This document shows, piece after piece, positions 1-9,500 of a DNA stretch of 64,000 nt (positions are counted from its first letter, which is position 1; every line of letters begins with the position of its first letter). The position numbers and the translations under genes are program-made. Below the pieces are notes generated by a model, which did not search any database, was not told the origin of the DNA, and saw only the letters and a program-made list of their open reading frames with translations. Location: the NCBI RefSeq assembly GCF_900128995.1, contig NZ_FQUE01000002.1:372001-436000 (forward strand). The letters are read 5' to 3'. The stretch comes from Loktanella atrilutea. Its GTDB lineage: Bacteria; Pseudomonadota; Alphaproteobacteria; Rhodobacterales; Rhodobacteraceae.

Positions 1-411
1 CCCGCCCGTGCTGCGGGCGATCATCGTGGCCTGCGTCTCCAGATCAAGCTGCACGTATTGCGCGTGCGCCGGGTCGATGACGTAGGCCACCGCGTCCTGC
101 GGCCCGTCTTCGGTCTGCAAGGTCACCGTGCGTTCCAGATAGGCGGAAGAGATAAGTTCTCGTGCACGCAGCATCTCCAATACCGCCTCCGCCTCGGCTT
201 CGTCAGCGCGAAAGGCCATGCCGGTGCATTGTCCCCCGGGCACCGCGTCCAGCGCCAGCACGAGACCCGGCTGGTCCGGGGTGCCGCGATGATGGATCGA
301 CAGCATGCAGAAACTGCGGTGGTAGTCGTGCAGCACGGCACGCCGCGCCTCAGCCGGGGTGAACCCCGGATTCCACAGCAGCGATCCGTAACCGAAAACC
401 CACAAGCTCAT
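1..411 (-). CDS. ChaC-like gamma-glutamylcyclotransferase (partial, 3' end missing)
   Basis: The leftward frame opens with an ATG at 411 and runs off the left edge, leaving 137 codons. The N-terminus carries the YGSLLW-type nucleotide/substrate loop (MSLWVFGYGSLLWNPG) typical of the ChaC/GGCT fold, followed by the conserved HRSFCMLSIHHRGTP and PGLVLALD stretches. ChaC proteins cleave gamma-glutamyl bonds, usually degrading glutathione in the cytosol to 5-oxoproline and Cys-Gly. It is divergent from the DUF2125 gene, with only 63 bp between the start codons, so both promoters must sit there. The catalytic Glu region appears to lie near or beyond the edge and could not be fully inspected. Family assignment is firm; substrate is inferred. 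Confidence 0.85.
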   Translation of the reverse strand, partial: MSLWVFGYGSLLWNPGFTPAEARRAVLHDYHRSFCMLSIHHRGTPDQPGLVLALDAVPGGQCTGMAFRADEAEAEAVLEMLRARELISSAYLERTVTLQTEDGPQDAVAYVIDPAHAQYVQLDLETQATMIARSTGG

Positions 412-474
412 GTGACTGGTCCTTTTTCCGAGGGACCTATAGACGCGAAGGCGACCGATTGCGAGGGGGCCGAC

Positions 475-1446
475 ATGAAGCTGTTGTTGATCATCGTGCT
501 GAGCGCCGCCGCGCTCTATGCGGGGGCCTGGTTCGTCGCGTCACGCGGGCTGAACCATGGCCTGCAGACCGGCATCGCCGCGGCAGAGGCGCGGGGATGG
601 CAGATCGATACCGCCAGCCTGACGACGGGCGGTTTCCCGTCTCGTTTCGATGTGCATGCGACCGACCTGACGGTGGCGTCTGCCGACGGGAGCATTGTCT
701 GGCAGGCGCCTTGGCTGGAAACCGCCGCGCTGTCCTATCGCCCGAATAAGGTGATTGCCGTTCTGCCACCTCAGCAGACGCTGCAGGTGGGCCGACAGCT
801 GATGACGCTGAAGGCAGAGGGCCTGCGCGCCAGCTTTTCGGTCGCGGCCAGCCGCCTGCTCGATTTCGACCGGCTGACAGCAGAGGCGCAGTCGCTTTCT
901 CTCGCCTCCGACACGGGCTGGTCCGTAGCTGGCGGCGCCACGGTGCTGGGACTGCGACCACATGGGCCCGCGGCCAATACCTACGAAGGTTACCTCAAGA
1001 TAGCCGACCTCCGGCCCGGCCTGTCATTGCCATCGGCGCCCGCCGCACCGGCGCAGGTCACGGCCGACGCCACCGTCACCCTTGACCGCCCGCTGGATCG
1101 CATGGCGCTGCTGCCGGAACGGCCCGCCATTACGGCGCTCGCCCTCGACACGATGACCGTCGACTGGGGCGGTCTGACGCTTTCGGCCAGCGGTGACCTT
1201 GCCGTCGATCCTGCCGGCGTGCCGACGGGCACGATCACCGTCGTGGCGACAGGCTGGCGGGACCGGATCGGCCTGCTGGCAGAGGCCGGTCTGGTCCCGG
1301 CCGGCCTGCTTCAGACCCTGACGAGCATGGCAGGCATGATGGCGGGGGCGGACGGTGCCTTGACCCTGCCCCTGACCCTTGCCAACGGCAATATGGCGCT
1401 GGGACCGGTCCCGCTGGGTCCGGCCCCGCGCATCGCGCTACCCTAG
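475..1446 (+). CDS. DUF2125 domain-containing membrane-anchored protein
   Basis: This 323-residue protein begins with a hydrophobic signal/anchor (about residues 2-22) followed by a beta-rich, repetitive exported domain. The phrase [11 protein letters not shown] near residue 50 and later alternation of short strands match the alphaproteobacterial DUF2125 family, whose function is unknown. The ATG at 475 was preferred over the longer open frame because it places the hydrophobic segment at the N-terminus. Its stop codon overlaps the stop of the convergent gshB (shared CTAG at 1443-1446), so there is no room for a separate terminator. A periplasmic, inner-membrane-anchored location is inferred. 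Confidence 0.85.
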   Translation: MKLLLIIVLSAAALYAGAWFVASRGLNHGLQTGIAAAEARGWQIDTASLTTGGFPSRFDVHATDLTVASADGSIVWQAPWLETAALSYRPNKVIAVLPPQQTLQVGRQLMTLKAEGLRASFSVAASRLLDFDRLTAEAQSLSLASDTGWSVAGGATVLGLRPHGPAANTYEGYLKIADLRPGLSLPSAPAAPAQVTADATVTLDRPLDRMALLPERPAITALALDTMTVDWGGLTLSASGDLAVDPAGVPTGTITVVATGWRDRIGLLAEAGLVPAGLLQTLTSMAGMMAGADGALTLPLTLANGNMALGPVPLGPAPRIALP

Positions 1447-2387
1447 GCGGCGCGGCGCGCCTCGATCGCCAGCCAGATCTTCTCTGCGATGTTGACCCCG
1501 TCGAAACGCTCCAGTTCTTGGATCCCGGTCGGAGAGGTAAGGTTGATCTCTGTCAGCCAGTCGCCGATCACGTCGATTCCGACAAAAATCTGGCCCTTTT
1601 CACGCAACAGCGGCCCAATCCGCGTGCAAATCTCATGGTCGCGGTCGGTCATGGCGACCTTCTCCGGCCGCCCGCCAACGTGCATGTTCGACCGCGTTTC
1701 GCCGTCCGCGGGTACCCGGTTGATCGCCCCGACCGCCTCGCCGTCGACGAGGATGATGCGCTTGTCGCCTTTCGAGACCGCCGGGAGAAATTTTTGCATG
1801 ATCAGCGGCTCGCGGTTGATGCCGGAGAACAGTTCGTGCAGGGACGCGAGGTTGCTGTCCGACTGACCCAGTTTGAACACACCCGCCCCGCCGTTGCCGT
1901 AGAGCGGCTTCAGGATCACGTCCCCATGCTTGGCCCGGAAGTCTCGCAGGGTTGCAAGGTCACGGGCGATCATCGTTGGCGGCGTCAGGTCCTGAAACTG
2001 CAGCACGAGCAGCTTCTCCGGGTAGTTGCGCACCCAGAACGGATCGTTCACCACCAGCGTCGTGTCGGACACCATGTCGAGCAGATGGGTCGTCGTGATG
2101 TAGCCCATGTCGAACGGCGGATCCTGCCGCAGCCAGACTACATCGAAATCGGCAAGATCGACCTCCGTCTCCTCGCCCAGCGTGAAGTGATTTCCCTTCT
2201 CCCGCCGCACGGTCAGCGGCCAGCCCCGCGCCGTCACACGCCCTTCGCGAAATGCCAGCTTGTCTGGCGTGTAGTAGAACAGGCTATGCCCGCGGGACTG
2301 CGCCTCCTCGGCGATGCGGAACGTGCTGTCGGCATCGATGTTGATCGGACCGATGGGGTCCATCTGGATCGCAACGTTGAGGGACAT
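1443..2387 (-). CDS. gshB: Glutathione synthetase
   Basis: The 314-residue product has the standard length and order for bacterial GshB: the N-terminal [18 protein letters not shown] segment, the [12 protein letters not shown] substrate segment near residue 86, and the ATP-grasp glycine-rich loop [11 protein letters not shown] at residues 160-170. It joins gamma-glutamylcysteine to glycine using ATP in the cytosol. It is last in a leftward rsmI-yraN-gshB cluster, 69 bp after yraN. A ChaC-like glutathione-degrading gene is close by at the left edge, which gives synthesis and turnover genes within 2.4 kb, though in separate transcription units. Confidence 0.97.
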   Translation of the reverse strand: MSLNVAIQMDPIGPINIDADSTFRIAEEAQSRGHSLFYYTPDKLAFREGRVTARGWPLTVRREKGNHFTLGEETEVDLADFDVVWLRQDPPFDMGYITTTHLLDMVSDTTLVVNDPFWVRNYPEKLLVLQFQDLTPPTMIARDLATLRDFRAKHGDVILKPLYGNGGAGVFKLGQSDSNLASLHELFSGINREPLIMQKFLPAVSKGDKRIILVDGEAVGAINRVPADGETRSNMHVGGRPEKVAMTDRDHEICTRIGPLLREKGQIFVGIDVIGDWLTEINLTSPTGIQELERFDGVNIAEKIWLAIEARRAA

Positions 2388-2456
2388 GGTGCGCTGACCT
2401 TTCAGATCGGATGTCGCACCGATATGCCGCAGCCCCGCCGCCGGCGCAATGGCGCG

Positions 2457-2825
2457 TCACCAGCCGCCAAAGGCGTTCGCGATCACCCGAACCTGCCCAG
2501 CTGCATCCACCGTGGCCACGTCGAACCGCATCGGTGTCAGCGATCCGCGCGGTTCGGTACCCACGAATTCGGTTGCGGCGGCACAGATCCTGTCCATCTG
2601 GCGCCGGGTCACCCGCTGCGCCGCCTGGGCATGGGTCCGGCTCTTCTTCACCTCGACGAAGATGACGTCGATCCCGTCCCGCAGGATCAGGTCGATCTCG
2701 CCACCACGTCCCCGCCACCGGCGCGCGGCTTCCGTGCAGCCCCGCGCGACATAGGACCGGGCGACGATATCCTCTGCCGCCAGCCCGGCGTAGTGGTTCG
2801 TCCGCTGCCGAACACCGTCCTGCAT
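2457..2825 (-). CDS. YraN family (UPF0102) endonuclease-like protein
   Basis: This 122-residue protein shows the restriction-endonuclease-like core of the YraN family: GGEIDLI at residues 41-47 and FVEVK at 56-60, supplying the E43, D45, E58 and K60 acidic/lysine quartet expected for a metal-dependent nuclease fold. The biological role of YraN is not settled. It starts 3 bases after the rsmI stop and is therefore very likely translated from the same transcript; rsmI-yraN adjacency is widespread in bacteria. Family call is firm; nuclease activity is inferred from the conserved residues. Confidence 0.92.
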   Translation of the reverse strand: MQDGVRQRTNHYAGLAAEDIVARSYVARGCTEAARRWRGRGGEIDLILRDGIDVIFVEVKKSRTHAQAAQRVTRRQMDRICAAATEFVGTEPRGSLTPMRFDVATVDAAGQVRVIANAFGGW

Positions 2826-2828
2826 GGT

Positions 2829-3692
2829 TCAGTCATCCTTTCGTTCCAGCCCCAGCGCGGTCTGGTAGACCTGCCGCCGCGGCAGCCCCAGCGCACCGGC
2901 CACCGCCGTCGCTGCATCCTTGATCCGCATCGTCGCCATCGCGTCGCGCAGCGCGGTTTCGACATCCCCGTCGGACACGGTCTGTGCTCCGACGCGACCG
3001 ATCAGCACGACGATTTCGCCCTTCACGGCCTGTCCGTCGAAGTCATCGGCCAGCGACCCCAGCGTGCCCCGCGTCACCTCCTCGAACTTCTTGGTCAGTT
3101 CCCGGCATACGACCGCTTCCCGATCCGCCCCCAGAACCTCGCAGGCCGAAGCTAACAATCCGTGAACGCGTTTCGGCGATTCGTAGAGGACCAGAGTGAA
3201 CGGCAGGTCCCGCAACTCCGCCAGTTGCGTTGCCCGCTGTGCCGCCGCCGCCGACAGGAAGCCGACGAAGGCGAACCTGTCCGTCGGCAAGCCCCCGACC
3301 GCCAGCGCCGTCAGTACCGCAGAGGCGCCGGGCGCCGCGGTGACCGGCAGCCCCGCGTCGCGGACCGCCAGTGCCAGTTCGTAGCCCGGGTCCGCGATCA
3401 GCGGCGTGCCGGCTTCCGACACGCAGGCCACCGCCTTGCCCGCCTTGATCTCGGCCACCAGCCGCGCGATCTGTCCCGTGCCGCTGTGATCGTGGAAGGC
3501 CACAACCGGGCGCTTGCCCAGCGGCACACCGTGGATCTCCATCAGTTTGCGCGCCGTGCGCGTGTCTTCTGCCGCGATCACGTCGCAGCTGGCCAGAATG
3601 TCCAGCGCGCGCAGCGTGATGTCGCGGGCGGATCCGATCGGTGTCGCAACCAGATACAATCCCGCCGACAATGGTCTGATCTCGTGATTCAT
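2829..3692 (-). CDS. rsmI: 16S rRNA (cytidine(1402)-2'-O)-methyltransferase
   Basis: The 287-residue product has the tetrapyrrole-methylase-like fold of RsmI: YLVATPIGSARDITLRAL at the N-terminus, AAEDTRTARKL near residue 40, and the SEAGTPLIADPGYEL SAM-binding segment near residue 93. RsmI uses S-adenosylmethionine to 2'-O-methylate C1402 of 16S rRNA. It heads the leftward rsmI-yraN-gshB unit and faces the LppC-type lipoprotein gene across a short divergent region. Length and motifs are normal. Confidence 0.96.
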   Translation of the reverse strand: MNHEIRPLSAGLYLVATPIGSARDITLRALDILASCDVIAAEDTRTARKLMEIHGVPLGKRPVVAFHDHSGTGQIARLVAEIKAGKAVACVSEAGTPLIADPGYELALAVRDAGLPVTAAPGASAVLTALAVGGLPTDRFAFVGFLSAAAAQRATQLAELRDLPFTLVLYESPKRVHGLLASACEVLGADREAVVCRELTKKFEEVTRGTLGSLADDFDGQAVKGEIVVLIGRVGAQTVSDGDVETALRDAMATMRIKDAATAVAGALGLPRRQVYQTALGLERKDD

Positions 3693-3810
3693 GCCTAGAC
3701 CCTCTGGCGCCCTGCCTTATGATGCCACAAGCCCCGAACCATGGGGGGGAACGGGCGAAAGGACAACGCCCCGCGTCTCCATGACCCCGACAAGCCAGAG
3801 GATGTCGCCA

Positions 3811-5010
3811 ATGACTGCCATGTTGCCCCGGACCCCTATCGACCGCCTGCGGCGGCTTGCCACGCGGACCACGGCCGCCTGCGCGGCCCTTTGGATGGCC
3901 GCCTGTGCGCCGCTGTCCATGACCGACGGAACCAACACCGGCGTTCCGATCGACCCCAACGCGCCCGTGCAGGTGGCGCTTCTGGTGCCCGCTGGCTCGG
4001 GTGACAGCAACGACGCCCTGCTGGCGCGCAACCTCGAGAACGCGGCAAGGATGGCGATCGCCGACCTGAACGGCGTTCAGATCGACCTGCGCGTCTACAA
4101 CTCCGGTGCCAGCCCGGAATTGGCAGCGCAGGTCGCGACCCAGGCGGCGGACGACGGCGCCAAGATCATCCTTGGTCCCCTTTACGGCGGTACTGTGAAC
4201 TCGGTCGGCAACGCCGTAGCCGCGCGCAACATCAACGTCCTTGCCCTGTCCAACAACCCGACGGTCGCGGGGGGCAACGTCTTCGTCCTCGGGCCGACGT
4301 TCAACAACACGGCTGACCGCCTCGTATCCTATGCCCGCCGGTCGGGGGTCGAGCGATTCGGCGTCGTCCACGCCAATGACATCGGTGGCCAACTGGGGCG
4401 GGACGCCATCGTGGCCGCCGTGCAGGCGAACGGGGCGCAGGTTGCCGGCATCGGCAGCTACCCCCTGTCGCAGCAAGGCATTACCGATGCGACGCCGCAG
4501 ATCGCCGCCACGCTGAAGCAGGCCGGCGCGCAGGCCGTGTTCCTCACCGCCAGCGCCAACGCGGACCTGCCGATCATCGCGACCGCGCTGCCGTCAGCCG
4601 GGATCAGTCCGGCCGACACCCGCTACATCGGGCTGACGAACTGGTCGGTGCTGCCGCAAGCGCTGTCACTGCCTGGCGTGCAGGGCGGCCTCTTTGCCGT
4701 GCCCGACCGCGGCACGGTTGCCAACTTCGAGGCGCGCTACAACGCTGCCTACGGCAGCATGCCCCTGCCCCCCGCGGGTCTGGCCTATGACGGGATCGCG
4801 GCGATCGGCGCGCTTGTCGCCACTGGCAACCGGAATGCGCTGACCAAGGCCGCGCTGACGACATCGCAGGGCTTTCAGGGCACTAACGGCATCTTCCGTC
4901 TGCTGCCGAACGGTCTGAATGAACGTGGCCTCGCGGTCGCGACGATTCGCAACAATCAGGTCGTGATCCTCGAGAATGCCCCGCGCAGCTTTGACCGTGC
5001 AGGCAGCTAG
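3811..5010 (+). CDS. LppC-type penicillin-binding protein activator (lipoprotein)
   Basis: The protein has a basic N-terminus, a hydrophobic stretch and a lipobox-like MAAC ending at about Cys32, then a periplasmic-binding-protein fold (QVALLVPAGSGDSNDALLARNLENAARMAI, ILGPLYGGTVNSV) as in LppC/LpoA proteins. LpoA activates the peptidoglycan synthase PBP1A in enterobacteria; here that role is inferred. The frame is open back to 3691, but the ATG at 3811 has AGAGG nine bases upstream (3797-3801) and gives the most compact signal peptide; 3781 is an alternative. It overlaps the beginning of glnD by 35 bases and faces rsmI, a common LppC arrangement. Confidence 0.88.
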   Translation: MTAMLPRTPIDRLRRLATRTTAACAALWMAACAPLSMTDGTNTGVPIDPNAPVQVALLVPAGSGDSNDALLARNLENAARMAIADLNGVQIDLRVYNSGASPELAAQVATQAADDGAKIILGPLYGGTVNSVGNAVAARNINVLALSNNPTVAGGNVFVLGPTFNNTADRLVSYARRSGVERFGVVHANDIGGQLGRDAIVAAVQANGAQVAGIGSYPLSQQGITDATPQIAATLKQAGAQAVFLTASANADLPIIATALPSAGISPADTRYIGLTNWSVLPQALSLPGVQGGLFAVPDRGTVANFEARYNAAYGSMPLPPAGLAYDGIAAIGALVATGNRNALTKAALTTSQGFQGTNGIFRLLPNGLNERGLAVATIRNNQVVILENAPRSFDRAGS

Positions 5011-7783
5011 ACCCGCATCGCTGATCGTCGATCCGGCGCCGGAGGATTTGATCCTGCCGGCGCCGCTGATTTTCGACGCCGCCGCCGTTTTCGCGTCCAT
5101 CGACGAGGTGATGAAGGCGGCGCCCGACGATCGCACCTTGCGGGCCGCCACCGTGGGAATACTCAAGCGCGCCCAGACCGAAGGCCGCGACGCGATCCGC
5201 GACGCCTTCCTTGCGCAGCCATTCCGGGCCAATCCGACGACCCGGTCCTACAGCTGGCTGACCGACCAGATCCTGATCACCGTCCTCGACGTGGCCCGCA
5301 TGCGCCTGCACCGCCTGCCCAATCCGACGATCAGCGAACGCCTGTCCGTCATCGCCGTCGGCGGCTATGGCCGTGGAGAGATGGCGCCCTTCTCTGACGT
5401 CGACCTGCTGTTCCTCACACCCTACAAGATCACCCCATGGGCCGAGAGCGTCATCGAATCGACGCTCTACATGCTCTGGGACCTCAAGATGAAGGTCGGC
5501 CACGCCAGTCGCACAGTAAAGGACTGCCTGCGCCTTGCCGCCGAGGACTACACGATCCGCACGTCACTGGTGGAATACCGCTACCTGACCGGCGATGCCG
5601 CCCTCGCGGACGAACTGGGCAAGCGGCTCTGGACCGAACTCTTCAAATCCTCCGCCCCTGACTTCATCGAGGCCAAGCTGGAGGAACGCGCCCAGCGCCA
5701 CCGCAAGCAGGGCGGTCAACGCTACATGGTCGAACCCAACGTGAAAGAGGGCAAGGGGGGCTTGCGCGACCTGCAATCGCTCTACTGGATCGGCAAATAC
5801 ATCCATGGCGTCCGCGACGCATCCGAACTGGTGCGATACAAGGTTTTCTCGCAGGAGGAATACGAGACCTTCCGCGCGGCACACGAATTCCTCTGGGCCG
5901 TGCGCTGCCACCTGCACCTGATCGCAAACCGCGCGCAGGACCAGTTGACCTTCGACATGCAGGTGGCCGTGTCGGATGCCATGGGCTACGCCGACGGCGG
6001 CGGACGCCGCGGGGTCGAGCATTTCATGCAGGCCTACTTCCGTCACGCCACCATGGTCGGCGACCTGACGCGCATCTTCCTCGTGGCGCAAGAGAAGAGC
6101 CATACCAAGGCTGCCCCGATGCTGGAACGCCTGCTGAAACGCAAGCCGAAGACCCAGCCGCCCTATGCGATCAAGCAGAACCGGCTGACGGTGTCGGGAC
6201 CGAAGACCTTTCTGTCCGATCCGCTGAACCTGCTGCGGATTTTCGACGAATCGATGCGGACTGGCACCCTGATGCACCCGGATGCAATGCGCCTGATCGC
6301 CGCCAATCTGCATTTGATCGACACTCGCGTACAGAACGACCCGGAAGCGAACCGCCTGTTACTGAACCTCATGCTGAAACACGGCAATCCAGAGCGCGGC
6401 CTGCGCCGGATGAACGAGCTGGGCGTGCTGGGCGCCTTCATCCCTGATTTTGCCCCCATCGTCGCGATGATGCAATTCAACATGTATCACCATTACACGG
6501 TGGACGAGCATATCATCCAGTGCATCAGCCACCTCGCCCAGATCGAGCGTGGCGAACTGGGTGACAGCCTGCCGCTGGTTTCCGGCATCCTGTCGAAAGG
6601 CGTCAATCGCAAGATCATCTATGTCGCGCTGCTGCTGCACGATATCGGCAAGGGCCGGCCAGAGGACCACTCGATCCTCGGCGCCCAGATCGCACGCCGC
6701 CTCTGCCCGCGGTTCGGACTGACGAAGAAGGAATGCGAGACGGTGGAGTGGCTGATCCGCTATCATCTGCTGATGTCCGACACCGCGCAAAAGCGCGACA
6801 TCTCGGAACCGCGCACGATCCGCGGTTTCGCCAAGGCCGTGAAGTCCGTCGAACGTCTGGACTTGCTGACCATCCTGACCGTCTGCGACATTCGCGGCGT
6901 CGGTCCCGGCACGTGGAACAACTGGAAGGCCGTGCTGCTCCGCAACCTCTATGCCGCGACCCGCGATGCGCTTGATAACGGACTGGAGGACGTGAATCGC
7001 GAAACCCGTGAGAACGTTGCCAAGCGCAGCCTGCGCGATGCGCTTGGCGATTGGGACGGCGCCGACCTCAAGCGCGAAATGGCACGGCATTATGGCCCTT
7101 ACTGGCAAGGCCTGCCGCCCGCGACTCACGTGATCTTTGCCAATCTGCTGCGCGACATTCCGGACTCTGAAATCCGCATCGACCTGATGCCGGACCCCGA
7201 CCGCGACGCCACCCGCGCCTGTTTCGCCATGGTCGACCATCCGGGCCTGTTCAGCCGCATGACCGGTGCGCTGGCGCTCGTCGGGGCCAATATCGTCGAT
7301 GCGCGCACCTATACGTCAAAGGACGGCTATGCCACGGCGGTCTTCTGGATCCAGGACGCCGACGGCCACCCGTTCGAGGAATCGCGCCTGCCCCGCCTGC
7401 GCAACATGATCCACCGCACCCTGATGGGAGAGGTCGTACCGCGCGACGCGCTGGCCGACCGCGACAAGCTGCCCAAGCGCGAACGCGCCTTCCGCGTGCC
7501 CACCACGATCACCTTCGACAACGAGGGATCGGAAATCTACACGATCATCGAGGTCGACACCCGCGACCGCCCGGGCCTGCTTTTCGACCTCACGCGCACC
7601 CTGGCGGGGGCGCATGTCTATATCGCCAGCGCAGTGATCGCGACCTACGGCGAACAGGCTGTCGACACCTTCTACGTCAAGGATCTGACCGGCCTGAAAT
7701 TCCATAGCGAATCCAAACGCCACAGCCTTGAACGCCGCCTGCGCGAGGCCATTGACCGTGGCACGGAACGGGCGCACACGTAG
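4976..7783 (+). CDS. glnD: [Protein-PII] uridylyltransferase / uridylyl-removing enzyme
   Basis: This 935-residue GlnD is complete. It has a nucleotidyltransferase domain with GGYGRGEMAPFSDVDLLFL from residue 129, an HD phosphohydrolase domain with the LLLHDIGKGRPEDHS motif (H555, D556), and two C-terminal ACT domains beginning near residues 745 and 856. GlnD senses glutamine and uridylylates or deuridylylates PII proteins, setting nitrogen-control output. The start at 4976 lies inside the preceding lipoprotein gene; a GTG at 4997 is a plausible alternative because the first residues are poorly conserved in character. murJ follows after 24 bp. Confidence 0.97.
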   Translation: MPRAALTVQAARPASLIVDPAPEDLILPAPLIFDAAAVFASIDEVMKAAPDDRTLRAATVGILKRAQTEGRDAIRDAFLAQPFRANPTTRSYSWLTDQILITVLDVARMRLHRLPNPTISERLSVIAVGGYGRGEMAPFSDVDLLFLTPYKITPWAESVIESTLYMLWDLKMKVGHASRTVKDCLRLAAEDYTIRTSLVEYRYLTGDAALADELGKRLWTELFKSSAPDFIEAKLEERAQRHRKQGGQRYMVEPNVKEGKGGLRDLQSLYWIGKYIHGVRDASELVRYKVFSQEEYETFRAAHEFLWAVRCHLHLIANRAQDQLTFDMQVAVSDAMGYADGGGRRGVEHFMQAYFRHATMVGDLTRIFLVAQEKSHTKAAPMLERLLKRKPKTQPPYAIKQNRLTVSGPKTFLSDPLNLLRIFDESMRTGTLMHPDAMRLIAANLHLIDTRVQNDPEANRLLLNLMLKHGNPERGLRRMNELGVLGAFIPDFAPIVAMMQFNMYHHYTVDEHIIQCISHLAQIERGELGDSLPLVSGILSKGVNRKIIYVALLLHDIGKGRPEDHSILGAQIARRLCPRFGLTKKECETVEWLIRYHLLMSDTAQKRDISEPRTIRGFAKAVKSVERLDLLTILTVCDIRGVGPGTWNNWKAVLLRNLYAATRDALDNGLEDVNRETRENVAKRSLRDALGDWDGADLKREMARHYGPYWQGLPPATHVIFANLLRDIPDSEIRIDLMPDPDRDATRACFAMVDHPGLFSRMTGALALVGANIVDARTYTSKDGYATAVFWIQDADGHPFEESRLPRLRNMIHRTLMGEVVPRDALADRDKLPKRERAFRVPTTITFDNEGSEIYTIIEVDTRDRPGLLFDLTRTLAGAHVYIASAVIATYGEQAVDTFYVKDLTGLKFHSESKRHSLERRLREAIDRGTERAHT

Positions 7784-7807
7784 CGCCGCAATCCGAGGGG
7801 CCCTTTC

Positions 7808-9394
7808 ATGAAACCGATCCGCCTGATGTCCGGCTTCTTCACCGTCGGCATCTGGACCCTGCTGAGCCGTGTCATGGGCTTCGCCCGCGACATCATGATC
7901 GCGGGCTACCTCGGCACCGGCCCGATCGCCGAGGCCTTCCTGGTCGCCTTCTCGCTGCCCAACCTGTTCCGCCGCTTCTTCGCCGAAGGCGCCTTCAACA
8001 TGGCCTTCATTCCCATGTTTTCAAAAAAGGTCGAAGGCGGTGAAGGGGCGGAGGAATTCGCACAGGACGCCTTTGTCGGCATGGCGGTGATCCTGACCTT
8101 CTTTACGATCCTTGGCATCATCTTCATGCCGCTGCTGGTCACGGCCATGGCCTCTGGCTTCCGCGGCGACGAACGCTTCGACCTCGCCGTCGAATACGGT
8201 CGCTACGCCTTTCCCTACATCCTGTTCATCTCGCTTGCCGCGTTGCTGTCCGGCGTGCTGAATGCCACGGGCCGCTTCATGGCCGCCGCCGCCGCCCCGG
8301 TTTTGCTGAACATCGTCTTCATCTTCGCCATCGTCACCGCCGCCGCCCTGGGTCGCCCGATGAGCGACACGCTTGGCGTCGGCCTGGATCAGGCCCTCGG
8401 CCTGCGTGTCGGCGATTCGCTGGCGCTTTCGGTGCCTTTCGCCGGCTTCGTGCAGATGGCCGTCGTCTGGTGGGCTGCCGCCCGTGCGGGCTACCCCCTG
8501 CGGTTCAAACGCCCGCGGCTCACACCCGAACTGAAACGCCTCGCCGTCATCGCCGCCCCCGCCGCCCTTGCCGGTGGCGTGGTCCAGATCAACCTGCTGG
8601 TGGGCCGTCAGGTCGCCAGCTTCTTCGAAGGCGCCGTCGCCTGGCTGAACTACGCCGACCGCCTTTACCAGTTGCCCTTGGGCGTGGTCGGTATCGCCAT
8701 CGGCGTCGTGCTGCTGCCGGATCTCTCGCGCCGCCTGCGCGGCGGCGATACGGCGGGCGGCCGCGATGCCTTCAACCGGGCCTCGGAACTCAGCCTCGCC
8801 CTGACGATCCCCGCCGCCGTGGCCCTGATCGTGATCCCGATGCCGCTCACCTCGGTGCTGTTTCAGCGCGGCGCCTTCACGGTGGACGATACCGCCGCCA
8901 CGGCCCTTACCGTTGCGGTCTACGGACTGGGGCTGCCTGCCTTCGTCTTGCAAAAGACCTTGCAGCCGCTGTTCTTCGCCCGCGAAGATACCCGCCGCCC
9001 TTTCAATTATGCCGTCATTGCGATGGTCCTGAACCTCGTGCTGGCCGTGGGCCTTGCCCCTGTCATCGGCTTCATCGCCGCCGCCCTCGGCACGACCATG
9101 ACCGGCTGGGCGATGGTCGTCCTGCTTTGGCGCGGTAGCCGTGACATGGGCGAGGCAGCAACACTCGACGACCGTTTCAAGGCCCGACTCTGGCGTATCC
9201 TGATCGCCTCGGGCGGCATGGGCGTGGTGCTCTGGGTGGTCGAAGTCATCCTCGGCCCCTGGTTCGGCAGCCCTGGCCTGCGCTACGTTGCCCTGTCGGC
9301 CCTCGTCGCATCGGGTATCGTCAGCTACTTTGCGATCGGCCAGATGGTCGGCGCGTTCAAGCTGCACGAATTCCGCCGCGCCCTGCGCCGCTGA
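7808..9394 (+). CDS. murJ: Lipid II flippase MurJ (MviN family)
   Basis: The 528-residue protein is strongly hydrophobic with about 14 predicted membrane spans and the conserved N-terminal signature SRVMGFARDIMIAGYLGTG...AFLVAFSLPNLFRRFFAEGAF of MurJ. MurJ moves lipid II across the inner membrane for peptidoglycan synthesis. A clear ribosome site (GAGGGG) lies upstream of the ATG at 7808. glnD-murJ-trpS order is common in alphaproteobacteria; here a rhomboid-fold gene sits between murJ and trpS on the other strand. Confidence 0.96.
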   Translation: MKPIRLMSGFFTVGIWTLLSRVMGFARDIMIAGYLGTGPIAEAFLVAFSLPNLFRRFFAEGAFNMAFIPMFSKKVEGGEGAEEFAQDAFVGMAVILTFFTILGIIFMPLLVTAMASGFRGDERFDLAVEYGRYAFPYILFISLAALLSGVLNATGRFMAAAAAPVLLNIVFIFAIVTAAALGRPMSDTLGVGLDQALGLRVGDSLALSVPFAGFVQMAVVWWAAARAGYPLRFKRPRLTPELKRLAVIAAPAALAGGVVQINLLVGRQVASFFEGAVAWLNYADRLYQLPLGVVGIAIGVVLLPDLSRRLRGGDTAGGRDAFNRASELSLALTIPAAVALIVIPMPLTSVLFQRGAFTVDDTAATALTVAVYGLGLPAFVLQKTLQPLFFAREDTRRPFNYAVIAMVLNLVLAVGLAPVIGFIAAALGTTMTGWAMVVLLWRGSRDMGEAATLDDRFKARLWRILIASGGMGVVLWVVEVILGPWFGSPGLRYVALSALVASGIVSYFAIGQMVGAFKLHEFRRALRR

Positions 9395-9500
9395 CACACC
9401 TTCATCTGACCGGACAACCGCCTGCCGATGGCTCCGGCTCGTCACCGGACCGCCCCGACCCCTCCAATTTCACATTGCGCCCGGGGCAGGCGTCCCGCCC

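Noticed and set aside
3691-3810. Long N-terminal extension of the LppC-type lipoprotein
   Set aside because: It would place a signal peptide 70 residues into the protein and overlap the rsmI start; the ATG at 3811 has the ribosome site.
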